From Symbiodinium natans (Eukaryota > Sar > Dinophyceae > Suessiales > Symbiodiniaceae), in NCBI GenBank assembly GCA_905221605.1, contig CAJNDS010000370.1, forward strand, positions 63,623 through 127,622: a stretch of 64,000 nucleotides of DNA, written 5' to 3'. Each line of letters opens with the position of its first letter. Within the stretch, counting starts at the first letter, position 1. Of this stretch, positions 31,140 to 40,785 are shown piece by piece. The notes beneath the pieces are model-generated. The model searched no databases. It had not been told where the DNA came from and was given only the letters and a program-made list of their open reading frames with translations. The position numbers and the translations under genes are program-made.

Positions 31140-34100
31140 CTGAACAAAGTGGCGAGGTGGTTCAGACTAGGCCCAATTTAGAGAAATTTAGGTTTCTTCT
31201 GACGCAAACACAGGTGTTGAATGGCCATGACTGGTCTGTTTAGAAGGCCCGGCCCGGCTACCAGTACATCTCTTCTGACTCGATCATCTCCCGCCTTCAT
31301 GTTGACAGCTTCCCAAAGCTTTTCGCTCTGCGAAATGGGAATCATGGTGTCGTTGCCTCGGTAAGCAAACGGTGTGGCTAGAGGGTGCATCCAGGTCCAT
31401 CCAAAGGTAGACGTCTGGGGTAGCTTCCGCAGCGTAGTTGTCCAGCAACCTCCAACCTGTTCACTGAGCCAGGGGGCGCCCGTGGATGAGCAACACGGGG
31501 CATCTGATCTCCTTCATCATCGCCTGGATGCCACAAGCACCATGATTGCCCTCACTGGTGCCAACGTTGGGCACGAAAGAGGCCAGGGAAGGTACATGAG
31601 ACTGCGTTCTGTTTCTGAAAGGGCCGAGTCTGGAATACACCCTAAACCCTAAACCCTAAACCCAAAACCCAAAACCCTAAACCCTCAGGCCCCCCGGGCC
31701 TCGTTGGGCCACAAACGATTCACGAGGCGCTTTGCCACTCGGCCGAAGAGGTGGCCCGCCACCTGCGAACATCTGCGGCAAAAGCAACTCAGTAACTTAC
31801 CTAAACCCTAAACCCTAAACCCTAAACCCTAAACCCTCCTACAATGGAACGTGGCTGAGTTCGAGCCTCCTTTGCTGTGTCTGGTTTGGACTTTGGCGAA
31901 ATGCGCTTGAGCTACTGTTGTGGGGATCCCCGGCCCGTACCCAACATCAGAAAAGACAGAGTAGAATCGTAGAGCCTCGAGCCCAGCCTAAACCACCATA
32001 TTCCATCCTGCACCATTCATGAGTGCTGCATGATGTTGGGCAAGCCACAACTTGAAACCGCTGTTGAAACAGGCCGCCCCCCAAGTCCACAAATCCTGCG
32101 CATCCTGCCCTGCACCCTCAAGATTCGCAGGTTTCGGGGCGCCTCCGGGAAGTTGGCAAAGCCACACTGCAGGACCACCCCACCCGGCTGCTGCTTCAAC
32201 TCCTTGCTGCAATGCGCGCAGGGTTCTTTCAGAAATGTGTGTTTTCAGGAGGCATGGAGAGCTGTAAGGGCGCGAGGACTTCGGATTCAGGGCGGGTGCG
32301 CAGGCGACTCTGCGGCGCTTGGTGGGATGCCTGTTGTTACCCTGCAAAAAACTTCTAAGGCCCAGTCAAAAGTCGGTGCAGGCCCTGAAACCAACAGTTC
32401 GGCTGAGCTCCTGAAATCTGAAACCAAGACTGCACTGCGATACGTCCGAAATCAAGTACACCATTTACATCACCCAAAATCTTCAACATCGACTGGTACG
32501 ATTCTGAAAGCGCAAAGACAGGACCTATCAGTCATCTGCCGGCCAGTCTGTCCCCATCCATCCCTATGTTGCAATGGTTGACGGTGAAAGACTGGCCATG
32601 CCTAGCCGTTTGAGTGGGGTTCGGGGAGTTGCCGGCCGCGGAGCCTGGGCTTCTGCACACCTAGATTTCGCATTCGCGTATTTGAGTTGGAAACAACCAA
32701 GTAAGTATTGCAGCAACGTGCGAAGGTACCCTAAACCCTAAACCCTAAACCCTGAACCCTAAACCCTAAACCCTAAACCCTAGACCCTAAACCCTAAACC
32801 CTAGACCCCTTTCCACTCCATCCCAAGCCGAGAGGAGCTCCTTCGAGATGCGATGTACAGCACGGAGAGCGGGTCCCGAACCGATGGAACGACCGTACCA
32901 AACTACCTCTCGAGAACACAAACTGTGCATGGGGCAGTTTAGGGTTCAGGGTTCAGGGTTTTCGGGTTTAGAGAGTACGGTTTAGGGTTTAGGGTTTAGG
33001 GTTTAGGGCTTAGGGCTTAGGGTCAGGCAAAGAGCATGGGACCTTTATGGGGTCAAAGACGCAGTGGCTCGAAGATTGCATGCCCCATATTGCCAGGTAC
33101 CTCCTGCTCCCAGGCTCCTTGAGAATGCACTTTAACGCAACCCTAAACCCTAAACCCTAAACCCTAAGCCCTAAACCCTAAACCCTAAACCCGCATCTTG
33201 CATGCTCCCAAACTTGGCAGCTGCCTGTGAGAGATTGATCTTCAAGTCGTTGGCAATATAGTTCCTTGGCTGAGTCCATCATGTTTGAGATCAACTGTAG
33301 CACGGGCAAGACGGGCTGGTGCTTGCAGGATGCGCTTCAGTGTCTCAGCTGTAGCAAAGACCAGTCAATCAAGTTAACAGTGACCAGTTAGCAGCATGGT
33401 AGCATGTAGTGCCAGCAGCACGGCGTTCCCTGCAAACATTGGGGAGTCGTGGGTGCACAGGTTCTGCACAACATGCACCTTGCCAGGGCCAAGTTGGCGC
33501 GGAACCCCTTCCTGCTACCCAAGCAGCAAGACCGCCGCAGCTGCCTCATCTATAGACCTGGGAGAATTGAGCTGCCCTAAACCCTAAACCCTAAACCCTA
33601 AACCCTAAACCCTAGACCCTAGACCCTAAACCCTAAACTGCTTCAGACGTTGGGTTTTCGGCTTCAGGCTTCCTGTGTACAGGCGGGTGCAGAGCAGGAA
33701 TAGGGGAGTAAGTGCTCGAGGCAGCTGCGCGGAGCTCTTGCCTTGTGCTGCCCAAAGCCCTGCCCGAAGCCCCTAGGACCGCGGAATCCCGTAGATTTGC
33801 GCGGCCAAGCGGCCTCATGCTGGCGCTTCCCATATGGAGGCCATAACCTGGAAATTCGAAAGACATGACCTGGCGATGGCGTCTTACTTTGGCAGTCGGG
33901 ATCTGGGACCGACACTCTGTGATGTTGAGCAACTCGTTCGAGGTGCGAGCGGGTGTTCAAACTCATCTCGTTCGTGTCAATAGCTTCCCCCAACTTTTTA
34001 TGTGGATATCCTGGTGCTGCCATGTTGTTTCAACCAGGCAATTACTCAGCTTACCTGGGGAACATGGATAAATCTGGAGTATGCTAGACTGTCTTTAACA

Positions 34101-34876
34101 GGTTGGGAGTTCAGGGCTCCAGGCCCCCAAGAGCCACCCCAGCCCTTCGACCAAAGGGTTCCGGCCCGGCCCTAGCCTCCCCGACTACACCCTCCCCTCC
34201 AGTCACAGGGAAGTCAGGAGAGTTCAGACCAAAAACGAGGAGGAGGAGGGAAGGGGTGCTTGTGAGCACTCTAATCGGCGAGAGAAGCGTGTCAGGGACC
34301 TGTGCGTAAAGGCCCGAAGTGGAAGGAAAGAGACATGAAGCACCCTGGTCGAAGCGTGTCAGCCGGACGTGCACCTTGAGTGATTCCGAAATACTCTGCA
34401 GCGTCTGCCGCATATCGCCAATGTCACAGCCATTGCTGTGGGCATGCACAAGTAACACCTGGAAGCACGGCAATGCACTGAACACAGCCACGGTTCCTTG
34501 TAGGGTTTGGCAGGGTTCGGCAGTGTTTGGAATTGAGGGCACATGGTGAAACTTCAGGCCTGCTTCGTTGGTGCAACTGCTGCAATGCTTACAGCATTTG
34601 TGCAGCTTTGAGAGAAGACACTTTCTGCACCAAAAGCCGAAACATACTTCTAGCAAACAAGCCCACCAGCACGAGCCAGCCCCACTCTTTCTGAACCATC
34701 CGTACCTAACATGCCACAAAGTGGATCTGCCCAGGATTTGCCACTTTTGCCAAGCCACGGGAGCCCCTTGCCTTACTGCGTAGAGCATGCAGGGTACCTG
34801 GAGCAACTCTACGGCTCAGAGCTGTGCTTCGAGATTGTGGCTCTGGAGTCTGGATGCGGTAACTAGCCATGAGCAT
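31050..34876 (-). CDS. Multi-exon alpha/beta-hydrolase (ABHD17-like)
   Basis: This minus-strand gene encodes a serine hydrolase of the alpha/beta fold. Exons read in order give the landmarks of the ABHD17 (FAM108) group: HAHSNGCDIG (family version HGNAxDLG, oxyanion side), FEFPGYGLHMGSAS (family YxxPGYGxxxGxxS), SLGAG (nucleophile elbow), GGVVLQCGFANF (strand before the lid), RCPVLLIHGRNDTMIP (HGxxD, acid residue) and GVPGHGG (catalytic His) shortly before TGA. Known relatives are depalmitoylases or peptidase-like hydrolases; the substrate here is unknown. Introns traced are 65-499 bp, with phases matching across four junctions, two of them with GC donors. The exon expected just before the nucleophile Ser was not found, and the first exon is a guess. 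Telomere-like tracts lie in the introns and 8 to 16 bp outside both ends. Family membership is fairly sure; completeness and function are not. Confidence 0.8.
31262..31356 (-). CDS. Hydrolase exon with acid residue loop
   Basis: A 95-bp exon from acceptor TTACCGAG to donor GTAGCC. It reads NDTMIPISQSEKLWEAV and then NMKAGDDRVRRDVL. HG(RN)D-TMIP-x-S-x-S is the classic loop carrying the catalytic Asp and the following helix of alpha/beta-hydrolases. Confidence 0.85.
31478..31523 (-). CDS. Hydrolase exon CPVLLIHG
   Basis: A 46-bp exon reading AMMKEIRCPVLLIHG plus one base. The acceptor is GGCATCCAG. The donor that restores the HGxxD motif with the next exon is GCCCCC (a GC donor), giving HGRND. 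Confidence 0.8.
31640..31687 (-). repeat. Telomere-like tract in hydrolase intron
   Basis: Seven units, two changed to CCCAAAA. It lies between the exons at 31478-31523 and 31997-32050. Confidence 0.92.
31800..31838 (-). repeat. Telomere-like tract in hydrolase intron
   Basis: Five and a half exact units in the same intron as the previous tract. Confidence 0.93.
31997..32050 (-). CDS. Hydrolase short exon before HGxxD exon
   Basis: A 54-bp segment, acceptor TTTCAAG, donor GTGGTT, phase 0 at both ends. It reads LWLAQHHAALMNGAGWNM. The end aligns with the N-R-W segment that normally precedes the CPVLLIHG strand. The 65-bp intron upstream is short. Confidence 0.5.
32116..32206 (-). CDS. Hydrolase exon with GGVVLQ strand
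   Basis: A 91-bp exon between acceptor GCATTGCAG and donor GTGCAG. It reads KELKQQP and then GGVVLQCGFANFPEAPRNL. This fits the family strand (GxVLxSPFxS) that follows the nucleophile helix. The usual Ser-Pro is Cys-Gly here, which is a departure. Confidence 0.62.
32729..32809 (-). repeat. Telomere-like tract in hydrolase gene
   Basis: About 81 bp with two CCCTAGA and one CCCTGAA variant. Confidence 0.95.
32938..33024 (+). repeat. Telomere-like tract in hydrolase gene, broken
   Basis: TTCAGGG and TTTAGGG units with a 10-bp unrelated interruption; inverted relative to the tract 128 bp to its left. Confidence 0.9.
33048..33117 (-). CDS. Hydrolase exon with SLGAG elbow (3' end open)
   Basis: After acceptor TTCTCAAG the frame reads (R/Q)SLGAGGTWQYGACNLR. 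SLGAG fits the G-[RQ]-S-[LI]-G-x-G nucleophile elbow of the family, with Ser as nucleophile, and lies in the right place between the PGYG and HGxxD exons. The donor is not resolved; the frame stays open to TAA at 33045-33047. Confidence 0.5.
33141..33192 (-). repeat. Telomere-like tract in hydrolase gene
   Basis: Seven units, one CCCTAAG. On the gene's strand it ends 22 bp before the acceptor of the SLGAG exon. Confidence 0.93.
33385..33514 (-). pseudogene. Coding-like segment after in-frame TAG
   Basis: On the minus strand, in the same frame as the SIDEAAAAV exon and directly after TAG 33515-33517, the reading stays protein-like with GC-rich third positions: KVHVVQNLCTHDSPMFAGNA then VLLALHATMLLTG, ending at TAA. 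It resembles an ARM-type helix repeat. It may be a second exon set, a decayed piece, or a shadow. It sits where the missing hydrolase strand would be expected. Confidence 0.25.
33519..33557 (-). CDS. Hydrolase exon SIDEAAAAV (provisional)
   Basis: Acceptor ATTCTCCCAG; one base completes an Arg codon split with the previous exon, then SIDEAAAAVLLLG. The order GSASMR-SIDEAAAAV fits the helix after PGYG in this family. A GTAGCA donor would end it here. If instead the frame runs on, it meets an in-frame TAG (33515-33517) and then continues as coding-like sequence (VHVVQNLCTHDSPMFAGNAV), which resembles an armadillo-type helix repeat rather than this hydrolase. The 3' boundary is therefore uncertain. 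Confidence 0.5.
33575..33638 (-). repeat. Telomere-like tract in hydrolase intron
   Basis: Nine units, two CCCTAGA. On the gene's strand it ends 17 bp before the acceptor of the SIDEAAAAV exon, so it occupies the place of the polypyrimidine tract. Confidence 0.95.
33814..33869 (-). CDS. Hydrolase exon with PGYG motif
   Basis: A 56-bp exon reading VMSFEFPGYGLHMGSASM plus two bases. Joined to the previous exon it gives KVH-VMSFEFPGYG, matching the family pattern VHVxxxEYPGYG without a gap. The acceptor is CATCGCCAG. The donor that preserves the next phase is GCCGCT, a GC donor. Confidence 0.82.
34369..34458 (-). CDS. Hydrolase exon with HAHSNGCDIG motif
   Basis: A 90-bp exon, 30 codons, phase 0 at both ends. 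The acceptor is TGCTTCCAG and the donor GTCCGG. It reads VLLVHAHSNGCDIGDMRQTL and then ends SLKVH. The hydrophobic strand followed by H-x-N-G-x-DIG is the diagnostic oxyanion-side motif of the ABHD17 and related families. The reading frame stays open on both sides (a 231-codon ORF at 34111-34806), but the flanking residues do not fit the family and are taken as intron. Confidence 0.82.
34798..34876 (-). CDS. Hydrolase gene, possible first exon
   Basis: ATG-led segment reading MLMASYRIQTPEPQSRSTAL and ending at a GTACCC donor in phase 1. The Pro-rich PTPEP-like start is typical of the N terminus of ABHD17 relatives, but this is weak evidence. At least one further exon must join it to the next one (phase mismatch). 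A telomere-like tract begins 8 bp upstream of the ATG. Confidence 0.38.
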
Positions 34877-34884
34877 CTTAAGCT

Positions 34885-34964
34885 GTTTAGGGTTTAGGGG
34901 TTCAGGGTTTAGGGTTTAGGGTTTAGGGTTCAGGGTTTAAGATTTAGGGTTTTAGGGGTAGGGT
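34885..34964 (+). repeat. Telomere-like tract upstream of hydrolase gene
   Basis: About 80 bp of mixed TTTAGGG, TTCAGGG and longer variants, 8 bp upstream of the presumed first ATG. Confidence 0.92.
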
Positions 34965-36714
34965 CTAGCTTTGGCGCTTTGGGCGTTGAGCTCCGTTCTG
35001 GGTCATCCCCAGATGTGCGGCCAAATTGGGACCCTCTGCGACCCTCCACAGCATCTCCCGTAAGATCTCACCGCACTCTCAATGCTGGTAGACAGCCTGG
35101 TAGACAGAGCATGCCCTAGTGACGGTCTCTTGGCGCCGCGCTCCTGGATGCGTCGATGATTTGCCCCTCGGCACGAAGAAGAGCTCCGGGTGAGACTGGC
35201 GGAGATGGGAAGCTGTGGGGAAGCTTTGGGGAAGCCATGGGGAAGCTATGAGGAAGCTATGGGGAAGCTATGGGGAAGCTATGGGGAAGCTATTGGGAAG
35301 CTATGGGGAAGCTATTGGGAAGCTATTGGGAAGCTATGGGGAAGCTATGGGGGGGGCTGGGGCTGGGACCTTGAGACCTTTTGCAGGTTACAGTCCGAGA
35401 TGCTCGAAGCTTGAGAGTCGTTGAGGGCTTGAGGGCTGGAGGGCTTGAGGGCTTTTAAAGTGTGAGCGAGGGCTTGGGAAGGGACAAGATGCAGATCGGG
35501 GTAAACGTCACATGCAATGCCAAAGCTTTGAGACCCCGAGATCCCGAGGCGCGCTGCAAGGAGCTAAAGCAAGCGCACCCACAAACTTAGCACAAACTCG
35601 AGCTTGCTAGGCAGTTCACAGTCCCTAAAGCCACCCTAAGCCTGCTGAGGATCATCCGACGCCGATCCCTACCCCCCCATGTGCAAGTGAGCCAGCATGG
35701 CCGTAAGAGAATAAGATGACTGGGGCGACGGGAAAGTGATCCTTGGTCGTGAGCATCCAGCACTCGCCAGAGCAACGATTCTAGAACAAAGTTCGAAACG
35801 ACCTTGGCTTGCATAAACGAGGCACTGCAGAGACACAGGGCACTCGTGGCTTTTTTCTGAAATATTCTGAAACCGCTCGAATGAGTAGCATGGGGTGGGT
35901 GCTTGAGACGAGTTCGGATGAAACCCTGGTTTCCAGCATGGTCCAGGATTCACTTGGGACTAATTGCTCTCGCATCATCTGATAGCATCAAATAGCCCGA
36001 GAGGCTTGTCCACGATCCATTGCAAGCCGAGGGTCATGGCCTGCGCCAGGGCAATACCGTGATGCATCGTGTGGCAGCTTCTCTTCATTTGTGCGCTTAG
36101 AGTCGTTTCGGATTTCTAAGTATTGAAGATGCTCTGTGAGTACAGGACTTCGAGCGACAGCTAGTCTGCTCGAACGGCTTTATTATTAAATCCGCGACTC
36201 CTGAACTGGAGACGCGCTAGCAACATGAGCGGATATGAGCAGCATGAGGCCTCTGAACGGGCTGGGCCCAGGTCGGACCTGAAGTTCACGAAGAAAAGCC
36301 AGCTGTCGGCTGACAACACCTGTTGCCTGAAAGTGCTGGGCTCTTTGAGATGTTCTGCCACTGTGGGGCTCTGGTTGTCGGGGTGCTTGGGCAAAGCTTT
36401 GCCCTTCGAAGCCTTGGATGCAAAAGCGACCCCATCATCTTGAGGACACCAAAGGTTAAAATTAGGAAGAACGACTAAGTGATTTTGACCCCGAGCGTTT
36501 GACGTGTGTCTGGGCAGCTCCTACCTGAGGCGGCATAAAGGGGCTGCGGGGCAGCGGCGGCCGATTCTCAAGTGAAGATCGCCTACGTGCATGGTCACCC
36601 GGTGGACAAGCCCCACCCCACCCCCCCAAAGTCCTGGCCACAATGTGTTTATCAGTGTTCATAGATTTGGGCAGGGGCAGGGGCAGGCTACCAAGCCGTG
36701 CGCGGGGTTGCCTG
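34965..36714. other. No supported gene apart from the minisatellite
   Basis: A second small repeat (GGCTTGAGGGCTGGAGG) lies at 35426-35455. Minus frames at 35587-35814 and 36161-36394 are open without motifs. Confidence 0.3.
35210..35352 (+). repeat. 11-bp minisatellite (AGCTATGGGGA)n
   Basis: Thirteen head-to-tail 11-bp units with a few substitutions (AGCTATTGGGA, AGCTATGAGGA). Since 33 bp is 11 codons, two frames stay open and read an 11-residue repeat (GKLWGSYGEAM). Likely not a gene. Confidence 0.93.
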
Positions 36715-36939
36715 TCAGGGTTGCCTGCCGGATCCATCACAGACGCAGGAAGTGCTTTCAGATGACCCTACTGGCAGCTTCAGCTGCAAAACCTTCCTCC
36801 TTTTTCCACTGTTCCTCGGTTGCGCGCCAGACGATTCTTGCCTGTCCCCGCACTGCGGCACGGTTGGCGACTCCTTTGAGGCCAACGTCTGATTAACAAC
36901 CTGAATGGACTTTCCTGTGTCGATCAATCGCGTGATCAA
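36715..36939 (-). CDS. Unidentified protein-like frame
   Basis: Reads MITRLIDTGKSIQVVNQTLA, then SKESPTVPQCGDRQESSGAQ and KRRKVLQLKLPVGSSE. Polar and plausible, but the plus strand is equally open at 36698-36892, so this is weak. Confidence 0.18.
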   Translation of the reverse strand: MITRLIDTGKSIQVVNQTLASKESPTVPQCGDRQESSGAQPRNSGKRRKVLQLKLPVGSSESTSCVCDGSGRQP

Positions 36940-37449
36940 GCCGTATCAGTCGGATGCCTCCTGCCAGCATGAAGCTAAATACTTGGAGACGGGGCAATGA
37001 TACCTTAGACTTAAATGAAGTGCACGGTGTTGGCTTTGCAGGCTTGAAGCCCTGTTTAGATAAACACCGTCGAAAGATGCGCAAGACAGCAGCTTCTTGT
37101 GGCGACTGTGGCCAATGTGCTTGCAAGGGCTGGTCCTCCAGGACACTCAGTGCTGCAATGCCGCCACTTCCTCACCAAAGTTCGACTCGGAGCGTGTGGG
37201 CAGGTTTCCCGTTGAAGGCTAAGGCATTGACTAAAGCTTTGACTTGGGGCTGACTGATTGCCAGTGTTCTGTGATGTTCTGCGTGCTCGCAGTTGATGCA
37301 TTCAGCTGTGCAGCTCCGGAGACCCCAAGAAAGAGCAGAGAGCTACCGCACAGGGCTACCGCGCCTCCGCTCCCTTCCTGCCCTCTGCGCTGCTTCGGGA
37401 AGGGCACCTGGACTCCTGGACACAAGCCGACGTTGCTTGCGGCTTGCAG

Positions 37450-37630
37450 ACGATTGACCCGGAGAGGCACACCGGTGTACTCGTGTACTTCGAAAACAAA
37501 GAAACCCCCTGCCTTGCATTGGTTCTGAAGCTTCTCCAGACAAGTCAGAAAGGCCTGCACTTCGGCAAAACTGGTACGAGTAGTTTATTTAAGGCTAGCT
37601 GTAAGAAAATTCGGGTCTTCCATGTCGAAG
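37450..37630 (+). CDS. Unidentified exon candidate with consensus splice sites
   Basis: Acceptor GCGGCTTGCAG and donor AAG-GTGAGT bound a 181-bp open segment: TIDPERHTGVLVYFENKETP, then CLALVLKLLQTSQKGLHFGK and IRVFHVEG. The opposite strand (37231-37560) is also open and reads AFLTCLEKLQNQCKAGGFFV, then FEVHEYTGVPLRVNRL, so which strand is coding cannot be settled by eye. Confidence 0.3.
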
Positions 37631-39219
37631 GTGAGTCTTGAATGTGATATTTCTGACTGAAACCGAAAGAGAGATCAACCCAACCTAACTTGTGGGCGTG
37701 TCATCGATCTCTTATCAGAGTCTGTACCGCGGCTGAGCTCAGCAGATGCGAGCTCTCCGGAAGTTGGTCAAATGAGATCGAGATGGGTTCGAGACGTTCC
37801 CGGACTGGATGTTCCTGTCCTGTTCCGCTGGGACTGAAAGCTCTTCGCTCATGCGCTCACGGTGTTGCGGTATCGGGCAGTCCCTTGAAAATGAGCTATG
37901 CAGCTATATGTTTCCGAGAGAGGATGACAACGCAAGTGTGACGATACTCTCGGGGATAGGAGGTGCCACTTTTTATCACAAGGAGTTGGGCAGGCGTGCT
38001 TTCGGATGCGTTTGCACACGTGGCATCACGCGCGTGTCGATGCTCACCCTCAGGTAACCCAGAAAGAGCGTCATCGACCCTTTCGATACACCGGTCTGCA
38101 TTTTGTAACTCGTCTTGTGTCAAGATCGTCATCGCAGGCTTTAATTTAAGGGGCGTATCACGATACTTAGATGCAGCACCGGGGAACAGGGGGCGCTCAC
38201 GTGCACAGCCCTTCCTCCGTATGCAGATGTGCCAAGGCATGTTTCACGAACATCGCACATCGCGCTGCGCCAGGCACTGCCTTCAAATAACCCCCCCCCC
38301 CCACCCAAGAAGCCCAGGTCCCTGAAAGATTCGAATGTGGATATTGCAGGCCAGAAATCCTCACGACTCACTGGGCATTTGTGGCAGCAGTCTTCAAGCT
38401 TTTCGGGCATGGGATTTCAGAAGTCATTGTGCGTTTGCACTTACACTGCCGCGCAATACACCCATCTATGCAGAAGGACGACTTCCTGAGTTGTGGCCTC
38501 GACCATTTGACTCCGACCATGTCGTCTACTTGCACTTCCTTGGTTGAAACGCAATGCCCAGCCAGCAAGCCTCGGGAAAGCCTTAACGAAGCAGTCATAA
38601 ACTGGCAGTGACAGTGCAGATGCGCAAACACACCAAGTGCAAGGTTTGTTTAGCCCTCTATCCCGCCCTGCAGCCGTGGTGCATTCAGACTGCCAGCAAT
38701 CTGGGCAGTGCACGCAGCCTGCGGTTCAAAGAATAGAAACCATGCCAAGGGCATCCGAGATGCAGGTGGCTTGAAGGCCACAACTATGCTGGCAAGCAAT
38801 TTAGACCCACTGACGCCCTCCTATACCGCACCCCCAATCCACCCCGCAACCAAATCCCGATCTATACAATCCGGCAGACTTGCTATCCACGGACAGTCAT
38901 CTGTTCCAAGGCTTCTTTTTCTTGAACCGGCATCTTCGTCTTCGCATTGAGCGGCGGTGGAATTGACCGGCGGCGCACCTGCGCAACATGAAGCTATACT
39001 TCAACATCTGAAGGTTGATGCACACAATGTCGGGTGAGTAAAGCTGCCGCTTGATGCCAACCGATGCACAGCACTTAGGCGACGCTGTCAAGATCGAACC
39101 ACTGGCTCTGTGAACAGTGCGACTTGCTTATTTGCGTGGCCGGGATTGGAATTGATTTTGATCTGAAGTTCACGCAAAGGCACAGACAACGAATAAGCCG
39201 ACTTTCAGATTTCGTGGCT
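37631..39219. other. No supported gene
   Basis: Many overlapping open frames. A minus frame at 38368-38631 contains VQVDDMVGVKWSRPQLRKSS, which looks coding but is isolated. A run of 12-13 C lies at 38289-38301. Confidence 0.3.
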
Positions 39220-39327
39220 TAAAATCGGTTCTAAGCCTACCAAGTCGAGCCTGTCCTGAAAGGCTTAGAACTGAGTTTAATCTGTCGTCTGCTGCAACCG
39301 ATTTTAGTCCGTCGTCTGCTGCGCCCG
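39220..39327. repeat. Fold-back with nested inverted and direct repeats
   Basis: TAAAATCGGTTCTAAGCC (39220) pairs with AGGCTTAGAACTGAGTTTA (39261), and TAAAATCGGTT pairs again with AACCGATTTTA (39296). A 25-bp near-direct repeat containing CTGTCGTCTGCTGC follows. Confidence 0.65.
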
Positions 39328-40166
39328 GAAATCGGATACCATCCTTTTCAGGTCCTGGAAGCCCGTGGAGGAGGCTCTGCACCCTAGGCCCTGTCTGTGC
39401 CGTCGTGAAATCAGTGATGCACTGGCTACATCTCAGGGCAAGGGCGGAGAGTGGGGGGGGAAGAGGGGGAGGAGGTACTGCCCGTAGTTAGCCATAGTTA
39501 CCTAAAGAAACCTCCCCATGTAGGGCCCACGATAACGTGGCTCACCCCTGCGACTCCCGGTCCACCCAGGACGCTTGCTTTTTAGGCACGACTTTCGGGG
39601 ATGCACGTGGGTTTAGGGCCTGGCTCTACTCTTAACCTGAAGTTCGCCGGTTCGTTCCCCCCGGGCATGCGGCACCCGGAGAACCAACGCGCATGAGGTC
39701 GGGTTTAAGTAACGAGTAGGGGCGGACTTTAGTTGAGAACCCAAAGCCGGTAGTAGAGGACCCCTGGTAGAACGTGTTCCAAAGCTCAGAAAGCATGAAT
39801 GCTTTGACTTGATACCTTGAGTTACCCTTCTTGACGGACTTGATGGCCCGGGGGTCCAGGTTGGTCACCTAGGCGCACAGGCCTGGGAGATGGATCATGG
39901 CATTCATGTCCCGCACTTAGGCGCTGCAGCTTGTAGCGCAAGTGGTGCTGCGCTGACCGGGACAATGCCCATGCTCCTCTTCACCTTGCTCCTCCTGGCA
40001 TCAAAGGAGTACAAAGTACGACACCAGCCCCAAGCAAGGGCCCTGCGCCTGGGTGCAACCAAGCGCGCAGAGCGGCACCATTTCGGAGACCCTCAGCTTA
40101 AAAGCCCACAAACTTGGGCGGAGTGATGGGCTCGAACCTGCTGCGGCCTTATTTTTCCCTGCGTAG
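39328..40166. other. No supported gene
   Basis: A G-rich patch at 39440-39474; otherwise nothing seen. Confidence 0.3.
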
Positions 40167-40484
40167 GGTGTGGATACCTTTTTGTTCCTTGGCCTCGCTG
40201 CTGCTGTGCTGACATTCTCTGCTGGACGATCGGCTGCTCGGCTAACTCGCGCCGCGACTCATGGGTCGAGCCAGGACACGTGGCTGGGCGTTGGGTCTTG
40301 CGAGACGCATTGGAGGCTTGGACCCCGTGTGTTTTTGATGGGTTCGCATGCTACGCGGGCTCGGGAACGAATTGTGAGAGCCCGGCAAAGGGAAAAACAT
40401 GGGCCACATGTGGCCACTGGCACAGGCCACCCTTACTTCCCGCCAGAGGTACTCTGGGCTGACAGCGAGCCCTGTGACGCCTGA
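40167..40484 (+). CDS. Unidentified ORF with N-terminal hydrophobic segment
   Basis: After acceptor CCCTGCGTAG the frame reads GVDTFLFLGLAAAVLTFSAG, a likely signal anchor, then an Arg-rich stretch and DTWLGVGSCETHWRLGPRVF, ending at TGA after 106 codons. Third positions are G/C-rich. A GTACTC donor at 40449 may end the exon earlier. A type II membrane protein such as a glycosyltransferase would fit the layout but no motif proves it. Confidence 0.36.
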   Translation, partial: GVDTFLFLGLAAAVLTFSAGRSAARLTRAATHGSSQDTWLGVGSCETHWRLGPRVFLMGSHATRARERIVRARQREKHGPHVATGTGHPYFPPEVLWADSEPCDA

Positions 40485-40731
40485 CCCGATTGGTGGAATC
40501 TAAGTATCGCTTGGGGGCCCATCGTGCATGCACGGAAGGCAGGAAAGAAAAGCACACGCCTCGTCCGGCGCTTTGAGCGGCGGGGTGCAGCAAAGGCTCT
40601 GTGGAAGCATCCTCGGGTCCGGTGATTCTTGCTTCTCTTCTTTGTGAACTTCTGGATGTGTAGCTTCTGCAAAGACAATACAACTAGCCGTTGTAAGTGC
40701 ACCCGCCTGGCCGACCTGAGACCAACTGACA

Positions 40732-40734
<3 letters not shown>

Positions 40735-40781
<47 letters not shown>
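40735..40781. repeat. AG dinucleotide repeat
   Basis: Twenty-three and a half uninterrupted AG units. Confidence 0.95.

Positions 40782-40784
<3 letters not shown>

Positions 40785-40785
<1 letters not shown>

Noticed and set aside
37231-37560. Minus-strand frame with GGFFVFEVHEYTGV, compared with the FLHEHP motif of copia-type polyproteins
   Set aside because: Only three or four residues agree and the following block does not match; the plus strand has better splice sites.
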